From Psychrobacter sp. (GTDB lineage: Bacteria; Pseudomonadota; Gammaproteobacteria; Pseudomonadales; Moraxellaceae): a stretch of DNA of 10,781 nt. A program made the position numbers and the translations under genes. The stretch lies in assembly GCF_030454045.1 (NCBI RefSeq), contig NZ_JAKDJE010000091.1:1-10781 (forward strand). The letters run 5' to 3'. The notes beneath the pieces were generated by a model that worked only from the letters and a program-made list of their open reading frames with translations, was not told the origin of the DNA and ran no database searches. Of this stretch, positions 1 to 6,213 are shown in pieces. Every line of letters begins with the position of its first letter. The first letter of the stretch is position 1.

Positions 1-60
1 TCTAGGTCTTTTTTTCACCTTGCATTTGGTATTGCACTTCATGTGTTAATCTAAGGATCA

Positions 61-90
61 TAAAAGATGATAAAAGATGATAAAAGATGA
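61..90. repeat. Three tandem 10-bp repeats (TAAAAGATGA)
   Basis: Three perfect head-to-tail copies of TAAAAGATGA are present. A diverged half copy (GATCATAAA) sits just before them, and a partial copy (GATGAT) follows. The unit length is close to one helical turn, so the AAAA runs lie in phase, an arrangement known to give intrinsically curved DNA. The array lies downstream of the small minus-strand ORF. Whether it belongs to that gene's 3' region or to a promoter beyond the window cannot be seen. Confidence 0.9.
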
Positions 91-111
91 TTTCTTTATC
101 CATATTTTTTC

Positions 112-315
112 CTAATCAGCTTTCCCTTTCTGCGCCTCAGCAATCAACTCATGAATTCTAGCGCTTTCTCTTAGCACGCAAGCCTCATAAGCCGACAGCT
201 GCCCAGGCTCTTGTTCTTTTTGCTTTTCTTGTTCCTGCTCTTGTCTGGCTTTTGCTTCTAGGTATCTCTGTAGCTCGTCTTGTTCATTTTGTTCGTTGTA
301 TTGTGAGTTAGTCAT
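112..315 (-). CDS. Small Gln/Glu-rich hypothetical protein (67 aa)
   Basis: I do not recognise this 67-residue protein. Residues about 5-40 are very rich in Gln, Glu and Lys, with hardly any hydrophobic residues, and look like a charged helix or coiled coil. Residues about 41-65 (SAYEACVLRESARIHELIAE region) form a more ordinary amphipathic helix with a single Cys. There is no signal peptide or membrane segment, so it is probably cytoplasmic. Support for a real gene is the Shine-Dalgarno CAGGAGA about 9 bases before the ATG, and its place only 28 bp after the stop of the amidase gene on the same strand, which suggests cotranscription. Low-complexity composition makes homology hard to judge. 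The function is unknown and I do not assign it a role in cell-wall metabolism. Confidence 0.65.
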   Translation of the reverse strand: MTNSQYNEQNEQDELQRYLEAKARQEQEQEKQKEQEPGQLSAYEACVLRESARIHELIAEAQKGKAD

Positions 316-343
316 GGTTTATGTCTCCTGATGTGTTGCACCC

Positions 344-1219
344 TTAATAAAAATCATCCCGACCCGCATACTTCTTATTGAGCGCCTGCAATATCGCATA
401 GGTTTCGCTATCCATATTACCGGTTGGCTGCTGCGGTCTGAAATGCAATTGAAACGCATAGATGACATCACGGCTGGACTTGTCCCACTCGTCGCTATTA
501 TTGATTTGATAACCATATTTGCGAAACGCTTGCTTGATTTCCTGCACGCTTGGCGCAACCAAGGTACGCCGATTCATAATTTCTTGCTTGTCCGCTTCAT
601 CATACCAAGCGCCGATACCATACTCTTTATACAGTTGTTCCCATGGGAATTTGGCACCGGGGTCGATCTTGCGCGAGGGTGCCATGTCCGAGTGACCGAT
701 GATGTTCTTTGGTGAGATGTCATAGCGCGTGGCGATATCCTGCACCAGCTCTGCGACTTTTTTAATCTGCAATTCATCAAATGCCACATAATGCTCATAA
801 GGATGGTAATCCATATCGCCATTCTTTAGCGCGTCTCGATATTCAGGCTTGATGCCCACATTGACGATCTCGATACCGATAGAGGTATCGTTTAATATCG
901 TCCGCCCTGCAAAGCCGCCATCTCCTGCATGCCACGCGCGCTCGTTCTCAGGTACGAGGTTATAGATTTTGTCATCGTCATTGTCTAAGACCAGATAGTG
1001 CGCGCTGACATTGCCTGTGGTCAAAGTCTTTATCGAGCGCTCATTGTCTGAGACGGTGTAGTGTAGGACGATGGTTTTGATGCGCTGGCTTTTACCAGTC
1101 GATTGATAAGTGTCGCTATCGACGCTGTAGCTTTTGGTGGTGGCGACTGGTGAAGTGGTCGTGACGCAGCCAACCAAAGGTAGGGCCAAGCCAAGTGCTA
1201 AGAAGATGTTTTTTACCAT
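344..1219 (-). CDS. amiD: N-acetylmuramoyl-L-alanine amidase, AmiD-like lipoprotein
   Basis: This is a zinc amidase of the Amidase_2/PGRP fold that cuts the bond between N-acetylmuramic acid and the L-Ala of the stem peptide. The N-terminus is a lipoprotein signal with lipobox LVGC and lipidated Cys18. The residue after it is Val, not Asp, which fits outer-membrane sorting. The catalytic domain covers about residues 45-200. Probable zinc ligands are His53 (VLHYT), His176 (IIGHSD) and Asp186 (KIDPG), with Glu117 (SIGIEIVN) as catalytic acid, matching the E. coli AmiD pattern. Residues about 220-282 resemble a PG_binding_1 domain. The 291-residue length is slightly above E. coli AmiD (276). The lipobox separates it from cytoplasmic AmpD, so periplasmic wall turnover is the likely job. 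Only a weak ribosome binding site precedes the ATG. Confidence 0.9.
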   Translation of the reverse strand: MVKNIFLALGLALPLVGCVTTTSPVATTKSYSVDSDTYQSTGKSQRIKTIVLHYTVSDNERSIKTLTTGNVSAHYLVLDNDDDKIYNLVPENERAWHAGDGGFAGRTILNDTSIGIEIVNVGIKPEYRDALKNGDMDYHPYEHYVAFDELQIKKVAELVQDIATRYDISPKNIIGHSDMAPSRKIDPGAKFPWEQLYKEYGIGAWYDEADKQEIMNRRTLVAPSVQEIKQAFRKYGYQINNSDEWDKSSRDVIYAFQLHFRPQQPTGNMDSETYAILQALNKKYAGRDDFY

Positions 1220-1259
1220 GAAATGCTCTGTTTAGATAAAGGGTATATGTCGCTGTCCA

Positions 1260-1288
1260 CTTATATCTTAACCACCTATTATTATCAG
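1260..1288 (-). promoter_or_regulatory. Candidate sigma70 promoter for the amidase gene
   Basis: On the minus strand, CTGATA (1283-1288, 4 of 6 to the -35 consensus) and TATAAG (1260-1265, 5 of 6 to the -10) are separated by 17 bp. They lie about 40 bp before the amidase start. No terminator is visible between the MOSC gene and this site, so read-through from upstream is also possible. Confidence 0.3.
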
Positions 1289-1317
1289 ATGATGTCTAAA
1301 GATTTTGCTGATTGTAT

Positions 1318-2067
1318 TTAGCCCCTTTTGACCTTCTTCGCCAATACCTTTTTCCAACTCTCTTCCAAACATTCTATCGCCAACCACGGCTCGATAATAT
1401 CAGCGTCAAACTTCTCTTTTGCGTTCGAGAGTTCCCATAAGGTCTCTAACGTGGCAAACGGGTAGGGGCGCTCGACCAAGTACACAGGCACATCCGCCTG
1501 AATCATACCATCACGCACGACTTGAAAATACCAGCCTGAGATACCTTGTTTACTCACCCATGCGGCGATGTTGGGCACTTTGGTAAATTGGCCGATCTGA
1601 TCGTTGATTTTGTAGCACGGGCGGCGCGGTTGAACGATGCGCAGCTGCACGCTATCTTCACCGTTTATTTTGTCGTCGCCATACTGCCCACCATACTGAT
1701 AAACGTCGCCAATACAGACGTTAGACTCATCCATCTCAGGTAATCCATCAACAGCTTCAGTGGTAAGGTTTTCACCGAGCGTACCGATGCGTACTTTTAG
1801 ATCAAACTCAGTATTGATTTTCTCATACGTGGCCGTTGGCATTTGATGCACGGCTTTGAGCGGGCCACCATGATGTTTGCGATCGGCTTGCTCGTCCGTG
1901 GTCAGGCCCATAAAGTTGACGGTGACAGGCGCGGCTATAGGCGCTTTGTCAATGGCGCTCATCTCATCACGGGTAAAGGGCATGACTTTGCCTGCGCGTA
2001 CGCAGACTAAGTTTGCCACGTGCATGGGTAAGTGAATCGCAGAGTGTAAGTGGTGGGCAGCAGACAT
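1318..2067 (-). CDS. MOSC-domain protein of the YiiM family
   Basis: The protein aligns by eye along its length with E. coli YiiM, a MOSC-domain protein linked to molybdenum-cofactor-dependent detoxification of N-hydroxylated bases such as 6-hydroxylaminopurine. Visible family motifs, numbered from the chosen ATG, are DRKHHGGP (62-69), GENLTTE (98-104) and PRRPCYK, whose Cys151 is the conserved MOSC cysteine. The roughly 60 residues after the MOSC domain match YiiM's C-terminal helical extension. The chosen start is the ATG at 2067, giving 249 residues, because AAGGA sits 6 bases before it. A TTG two codons upstream directly abuts that Shine-Dalgarno and is unlikely. The protein looks cytoplasmic. 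It follows the rsfS terminator and is probably transcribed alone or with the amidase downstream. The physiological substrate is not shown by the sequence. Confidence 0.88.
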   Translation of the reverse strand: MSAAHHLHSAIHLPMHVANLVCVRAGKVMPFTRDEMSAIDKAPIAAPVTVNFMGLTTDEQADRKHHGGPLKAVHQMPTATYEKINTEFDLKVRIGTLGENLTTEAVDGLPEMDESNVCIGDVYQYGGQYGDDKINGEDSVQLRIVQPRRPCYKINDQIGQFTKVPNIAAWVSKQGISGWYFQVVRDGMIQADVPVYLVERPYPFATLETLWELSNAKEKFDADIIEPWLAIECLEESWKKVLAKKVKRG

Positions 2068-2127
2068 AGACAATCCTTAATGAGCATTGAAATCAAAACA
2101 AAAATTGGGCAGTGGTGATTGATAAAG

Positions 2128-2156
2128 ATGATAGCAACCTCTGCAGCAATTATCTA
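2128..2156 (-). promoter_or_regulatory. Candidate promoter for the MOSC gene
   Basis: Minus-strand TAGATA (2151-2156, 4 of 6) and TATCAT (2128-2133, 5 of 6) are 17 bp apart. They lie between the rsfS terminator and the MOSC start, leaving a leader of roughly 55 bases. The position is right but the -35 box is weak. Confidence 0.3.
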
Positions 2157-2200
2157 TTTAATCAGGCATTATCATGACGCGCATCCCGAAATATCGGCAC

Positions 2201-2231
2201 AAAAAAAGACCAGAATAGCGATTCTGGTCTT
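2201..2231 (-). terminator. Rho-independent terminator after rsfS
   Basis: Read on the minus strand, an 11-bp perfect stem (AAGACCAGAAT with its complement, 2206-2216 and 2221-2231) closes a 4-base loop. A run of seven T follows at once (2201-2207). It lies about 47 bp after the rsfS stop. The plus-strand side has no T run, so it acts in one direction. Confidence 0.92.
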
Positions 2232-2277
2232 GATGGTTCATAAGAACATTTTACTCAATGTTCGTTATTCAATACTT

Positions 2278-2691
2278 TTATTTGGTTTTGTTGCGACGAC
2301 CGGCGGTTTTCTTTTCGCGAGGCGTAGCGACCAGCTCAGCCAATTGGTCAGGCGATGACCATAGGCCTTCTAAGTCATAAAATTCGCGGGCTTGCGGGGT
2401 CATGATATGGACGACGACCGCGCCCAAATCAATCAAGGTCCAGTCAGAGTCAATACCGCCCTCACGGCCAAGCGGCATAAAACCCGCTTGTTTGGCTTCA
2501 GCGCCAACGCTATCCGCTATGGCACGTACGTGACGTTTTGAGGTACCGTCAGCGATGATGATGCGCTCTGTGACGTCGGTCAACTCTTCTACATTCATTA
2601 CTGTGATGTTCTTTGCTTTCATATCATCTAGCGAGTTTTGTACGATGGTCAAGCATTCTTTGAGGCGTTCTTCAGTCATGGTGTTGGTCAT
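2278..2691 (-). CDS. rsfS: Ribosomal silencing factor RsfS
   Basis: RsfS binds ribosomal protein L14 (uL14) on the large subunit and blocks joining of the 30S subunit, lowering translation in stationary phase or starvation. The core (about residues 15-115) carries the family features: the ADGTSKRHVRAIAD stretch, PLGREG, DWTLIDLG and VVHIM, followed by the EFYDLEGLWS end seen in E. coli RsfS. At 137 residues it is longer than the usual 105 or so because of a C-terminal tail (about 118-137) rich in Lys and Arg. The tail could contact rRNA, but that is inference. The start at 2691 has an AAGAGA-like site upstream; a second ATG four codons in has none. It lies 130 bp after nadD on the same strand, a common pairing in bacteria, and probably shares its transcript. 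Confidence 0.95.
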   Translation of the reverse strand: MTNTMTEERLKECLTIVQNSLDDMKAKNITVMNVEELTDVTERIIIADGTSKRHVRAIADSVGAEAKQAGFMPLGREGGIDSDWTLIDLGAVVVHIMTPQAREFYDLEGLWSSPDQLAELVATPREKKTAGRRNKTK

Positions 2692-2821
2692 AAATTTTAA
2701 TCTCTTGAATCATAAATATATAAAATAAAGGGGTAAAACGTCACTTTGGCTTATCCGACTGATTAGAGAATGTCAGGCATATAGATAAAAAGATCGGCAA
2801 AATGACATAGATAAGGCGATT

Positions 2822-3736
2822 TTAACGGAATTGAGCAGCAGAATATAGCTGATGGGCGATAATATAGTGATAAACAGCAGGATTGAGCCATTTAGCTAAT
2901 GGATTGAATTCAGTATGGTTAATGATAGCATTTATTGGTGCGATAGAGGCGATTTGCCGCTCAGAGGCAGGCATTTTATTTGTTTGATTGGCCACGATCT
3001 GTAGTTGCTCACGTATCTGTGTGCTTGATACAGCAGTGATGGGGCGTGTGTCTATATAAATGCGTCCTTGAACTGGGTTTTTCAAGTCAGTATTATCTGT
3101 GTCCAAATACGCTGTGGTGCACTGAGTGCTCGGGGTTAATAGGTCAATAGGTGTATGAGTGATATAGGGTTGTAAGGGTGGTGGTAGCTGCGATGATAAG
3201 ACGACGGCATCGTCAGTGCTCGCTGTCTTTTTTATCAGGGATGTGGTGTGCTCAGAGTCAGTATCACTCATATCATCGCTATCCTCACGATTGAATACCC
3301 ACAGATTGACATAGTCAGTGAGCCGTAACCCCTCCTTCCATTTATCCAAACTGCGCGCGCTGTCCATACCCATGATAAATATCAGGCTGTCGTGAGGATA
3401 TTGTTGTCTGAGTGCGCGTACACTATCAATCGTATAGACAGGCGGCGTTTGCCATAGTTCCAGCTCATTGATTTGTATCGGCGTCTCTTGTACCGCAAGC
3501 CTCAGCATGGCTAAACGATGCGCAGGATCTGTGCTTTGCATTTTAAAGGGTGAGCGCGCGTTGGGCAATAAACATACCTGTAGGTCACGCTGCTGCTGCA
3601 TCGTGATTGGCAACAATCTCTGATAGACATGCAGGGCCACTTCTAAATGGCCCTTATGTACAGGATCAAATGAGCCGCCAAGATAGGCACGAATGGCAGG
3701 GAGTTTTTGGTGAGGGCTGGCGCTCGTATTTGGCAT
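2822..3736 (-). CDS. nadD: Nicotinate-nucleotide adenylyltransferase, enlarged form
   Basis: NadD joins ATP and nicotinate mononucleotide to give deamido-NAD in the cytoplasm. The nucleotidyltransferase signature GGSFDPVHKGH lies at residues 20-30 and the second motif, VSSTQIRE, at 236-243. Other family segments include PNARSPFK, IFIMGMDS and LDKWKE. With the ATG at 3736 the protein has 304 residues, against about 213 in E. coli. The excess lies mainly in a Ser/Thr/Asp-rich segment (about 152-223) and a second insert (about 250-275). The open frame continues upstream to a TTG at 3811, but that codon would lie only about 8 bases from the predicted transcription start and codes for residues without family features. 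The ATG at 3736 has no clear Shine-Dalgarno, and the strong one nearby serves an out-of-frame ATG at 3779. The exact start is therefore uncertain. Confidence 0.92.
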   Translation of the reverse strand: MPNTSASPHQKLPAIRAYLGGSFDPVHKGHLEVALHVYQRLLPITMQQQRDLQVCLLPNARSPFKMQSTDPAHRLAMLRLAVQETPIQINELELWQTPPVYTIDSVRALRQQYPHDSLIFIMGMDSARSLDKWKEGLRLTDYVNLWVFNREDSDDMSDTDSEHTTSLIKKTASTDDAVVLSSQLPPPLQPYITHTPIDLLTPSTQCTTAYLDTDNTDLKNPVQGRIYIDTRPITAVSSTQIREQLQIVANQTNKMPASERQIASIAPINAIINHTEFNPLAKWLNPAVYHYIIAHQLYSAAQFR

Positions 3737-3779
3737 AAATAAATGCGTAAAAAAGGGACAGTGTACGCTCTTTTGGCAT
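3666..3779 (-). CDS. Possible 37-codon leader ORF overlapping the start of nadD
   Basis: An ATG at 3779 is preceded by AGAGG with 5-base spacing, the best ribosome binding site in this region. It opens a frame of 37 codons ending with TGA at 3666-3668, running across the nadD ATG in a different frame. The peptide begins MPKERTLSLFYAF and resembles nothing I know. It may be a leader that couples translation to nadD. Alternatively it marks the true nadD start, separated from the gene by a one-base length change in the six-T run that follows CCC at about 3750-3758. Removing one T would join this ATG to the nadD frame. Expression as a separate peptide is unproven. Confidence 0.3.
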   Translation of the reverse strand: MPKERTLSLFYAFIYAKYERQPSPKTPCHSCLSWRLI

Positions 3780-3825
3780 ACCTTCCTCTTTTGTGGCCTT
3801 GTTATATTCAATGAGTCATAGCGCT

Positions 3826-3854
3826 ATTGTAGAGGGCAGGCACGCCGCTGTCAT
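3826..3854 (-). promoter_or_regulatory. Predicted sigma70 promoter for nadD-rsfS
   Basis: Minus-strand ATGACA (3849-3854, 5 of 6) and TACAAT (3826-3831, 5 of 6) are exactly 17 bp apart, directly after the pta terminator. The predicted transcript would begin near 3819. That leaves about 40 bases before the ATG at 3779 and about 83 before the ATG at 3736. This is the best-formed promoter in the window. Confidence 0.55.
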
Positions 3855-3866
3855 CAACACACTCAT

Positions 3867-3896
3867 AAAAAAACCGACCATCATAACGACAGTCGG
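3867..3896 (-). terminator. Rho-independent terminator after pta
   Basis: On the minus strand CCGACT (3891-3896) pairs with GGTCGG (3874-3879), five Watson-Crick pairs plus one G-T, around an 11-base loop. Seven T follow (3867-3873). It lies about 35 bp after the pta stop and separates the ackA-pta unit from nadD. Confidence 0.82.
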
Positions 3897-3931
3897 CATC
3901 TTCAAGGACTCATTGGCAGCGATAAGAGCGC

Positions 3932-6079
3932 TTAAATGAGGTCGCTTGCCGCTTGAATGGCGGTCAGGGCAATGGTGTAGACGATATCATCAACGAGCGC
4001 ACCGCGGGATAGATCATTGACAGGTTTGTTCAAGCCTTGCAGCATTGGGCCGACACTGATGACGTTGGCGCTACGCTGTACCGCTTTATAAGTGGTATTA
4101 CCAGTATTGAGATCAGGGAAAATAAAGACATTGGCTTGACCCGCAACTGGAGAGTCAGGGGCCTTTTGCTTGCCCACACTCATGACAGAGGCCGCATCGT
4201 ATTGTAATGGGCCGTCGACCTTGAGCGTTGGCGCACGCTCGCGGACGATTTGGGTGGCACGAGCAACTTTTTCGACATCCGCGCCAGCCCCTGATGAGCC
4301 TGTCGAGTAGCTGATCATGGCAACTTTTGGATCGATACCGAACGCGGCGGCAGACTGCGCCGACTGAATGGCAATCTCAGCCAGCTCTTCAGCATTGGGA
4401 TCAGGGATGATCGCGCAGTCACCATAGACAACCACTTGCTCAGGCAGCAGCATGAAGAACACTGACGATACTAGAGAGTACTGCGGTGCGGTTTTGATTA
4501 GCTGGAACGCAGGGCGGACGGTGTTGGCAGTTGTGTGAATCGCGCCTGAGACCAGACCATCGACTTCATCGAGCTGGAGCATGATGGTGCCAAGATATAC
4601 CGTGTCTTTTAGATATTCAGCGGCGACGTCTTGGTTGGTTTTACCTTTACGGCGTTCAACGACCGCGGCGATATATTTGCTCATATCGAGGCTATCAGGA
4701 TCGATAATCTCTAGACCCTCTGGCAATGTCAAATCGCGGTTTTTGGCGACTTGTTCGACCTCACTGCGCTTGGCAAGCAGCACACAGTTAGCGATTCCGC
4801 GGCTTTGACAGATACAGGCGGCCTCGACGGTACGCGGCTCTGCGCCCTCTGGCAGGACGATGCGTTTTTTGGCTTGTTGTGATTTTTTGACCAACTGATG
4901 GCGAAAAGCCGATGGCGACAAACGCGGCTCATGGTTACGACTGAAATATTCCTTAATCCAGCTCAGATCCAAGTGCGCTGCTACGTAACGTGCCACTTCT
5001 TCAGCGCGATCGGTGTCATCACTTGGAATCTCTGAGCTCATATGGACAAGGCTCTGTACCGTTTGATAGCTGTCACTCTCGACGCTCATGATAGGGATGC
5101 CCGTTTTGAGCGCCGACTGCCACAGCTCCGTTACGGTCTCGCTTGGTAGGATACCCCCTGTCAAGACCAATCCTGCCAGCGGAATACCATTGATACAGGC
5201 CAACCCTGCGGCCAGTAGCAAGTCATCGCGGTCACCAGGGACCACCATCAACGTACCACGTTTGAACACTTGATTGACACGAGCGACTGAGCGCGCCGTT
5301 AGACTGATGCGATTGATACGACGTGTTTTTGCTTCACCAACGTTAAGCCAAGTGGCATCAAGCTCGGTGGCAATGTCCCAAGTGCGCGGTACAGACAACG
5401 AATCGCTAAAGGGCACCACGCCGATGAGGCGAAACGCGTCGGTATTGAACGAAGGCGATAGACGCTGCACTTCTTGCAAAAAGGTTGGATCTAAGCTGAC
5501 GACGGCCTCACCAGGCGCGACTGGTTGCGTCTCAAACGTATTGGGCACATCTTGTACCCGCATCAAAATCACGCCAAGCGTCCGCAAATCGATGACACCG
5601 CCGAACTCGCGCGCATGCACATCAAGCTTGTCCGCCAACGCCGCTGGTTGACTGATATCAGCGGCACCAACAAATATGATCTTGGCATCTAAAGCATGGG
5701 CGAGGGCGCGGTTGACTTGTGCAGCATAAGAGGTCTCAGTGGTCGGCACCAGACCTTCACAGATGATGACATCAGGGCCATCATCAATCGTATGATAATT
5801 GGCAATCACTTCTTCCATCAAATCATCAAGGTTGCCGTCGCCCAGCATCCGCTCGACGTGTTGACGGCTGATCGATTTGGGCGGCTTTAGACCAAAGGCA
5901 TGCATGGTCAATGCACTTGAGCTGTCTAAGCTGTGCTGCTTGTCTAGTGTATCATCTTGCAAAAACGGCTTCATAAAACCCGCTTTGATACCGTTATAAT
6001 CAAAGGCTCGAATCAAGCCAAGCGCCGCTGATGTTACACCGATACCGCGACTAATGGGAACAAGTAAAATGGTCTGCAT
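3932..6079 (-). CDS. pta: Phosphate acetyltransferase, long three-domain form
   Basis: Pta interconverts acetyl-CoA plus phosphate with acetyl phosphate plus CoA. With AckA it makes acetate and ATP during overflow metabolism, or activates acetate. At 715 residues it matches the long enterobacterial form (714 in E. coli). It has an N-terminal P-loop-like domain (about 1-200, starting ILLVPISRGIGVTSAALG and lacking a classical Walker A Lys), a DRTGG domain (about 215-330) and the catalytic PTA_PTB domain (about 390-710). Catalytic-domain signatures are GLVSGAIHTTANTVRPAFQ, ISYSTGSSGAGADVEKV near 589-605, DGPLQYDAA and PVNDLSRGALVDDIVYT. The N-terminal domains are known in E. coli Pta to mediate allosteric control and oligomer stability. 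AGGA lies 8 bases before the ATG (ATAGGACATACTATG). It follows ackA by 134 bp on the same strand and ends at a terminator. Confidence 0.97.
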   Translation of the reverse strand: MQTILLVPISRGIGVTSAALGLIRAFDYNGIKAGFMKPFLQDDTLDKQHSLDSSSALTMHAFGLKPPKSISRQHVERMLGDGNLDDLMEEVIANYHTIDDGPDVIICEGLVPTTETSYAAQVNRALAHALDAKIIFVGAADISQPAALADKLDVHAREFGGVIDLRTLGVILMRVQDVPNTFETQPVAPGEAVVSLDPTFLQEVQRLSPSFNTDAFRLIGVVPFSDSLSVPRTWDIATELDATWLNVGEAKTRRINRISLTARSVARVNQVFKRGTLMVVPGDRDDLLLAAGLACINGIPLAGLVLTGGILPSETVTELWQSALKTGIPIMSVESDSYQTVQSLVHMSSEIPSDDTDRAEEVARYVAAHLDLSWIKEYFSRNHEPRLSPSAFRHQLVKKSQQAKKRIVLPEGAEPRTVEAACICQSRGIANCVLLAKRSEVEQVAKNRDLTLPEGLEIIDPDSLDMSKYIAAVVERRKGKTNQDVAAEYLKDTVYLGTIMLQLDEVDGLVSGAIHTTANTVRPAFQLIKTAPQYSLVSSVFFMLLPEQVVVYGDCAIIPDPNAEELAEIAIQSAQSAAAFGIDPKVAMISYSTGSSGAGADVEKVARATQIVRERAPTLKVDGPLQYDAASVMSVGKQKAPDSPVAGQANVFIFPDLNTGNTTYKAVQRSANVISVGPMLQGLNKPVNDLSRGALVDDIVYTIALTAIQAASDLI

Positions 6080-6151
6080 AGTATGTCCTATGGTTTATTT
6101 TATTATTAAGTTCAATTCATCCTTGGCAGAATGAGCAATGTGCTGAGTATG

Positions 6152-6197
6152 TACGCCATAGCTTTATAGCAAATGTTAATTATATAGATATGGCGTA
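6152..6197. repeat. Inverted repeat in the ackA-pta spacer
   Basis: TACGCCATA (6152-6160) and its exact reverse complement TATGGCGTA (6189-6197) flank an AT-rich 28-base centre. On the ackA-pta transcript this could fold as a long hairpin, but no T run follows, so it is not a standard terminator. It might be a processing or stabilising element, or an operator. No internal pta promoter of good quality was found beside it. Confidence 0.55.
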
Positions 6198-6213
6198 TCA
6201 AACACGCTCACGC

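Noticed and set aside
2119..2358. Plus-strand ORF of 79 codons crossing the rsfS end
   Set aside because: It runs through the rsfS terminator hairpin and antisense to rsfS, with no ribosome binding site or recognisable domain.
2692..2821. Possible separate promoter or small RNA in the nadD-rsfS gap
   Set aside because: The gap is AT-rich but I found no well-spaced -35/-10 pair and no stable hairpin, so it is treated as a plain spacer.
3737..3811. TTG start at 3811 for nadD, giving 329 residues
   Set aside because: The codon lies about 8 bases from the predicted transcription start, has no Shine-Dalgarno, and the added residues show no family features.
5274..5651. Plus-strand ORF of 125 codons inside pta
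   Set aside because: It lies wholly antisense to a well-conserved coding region and its Ser/Arg/Thr-rich product looks like a mirror-frame shadow.
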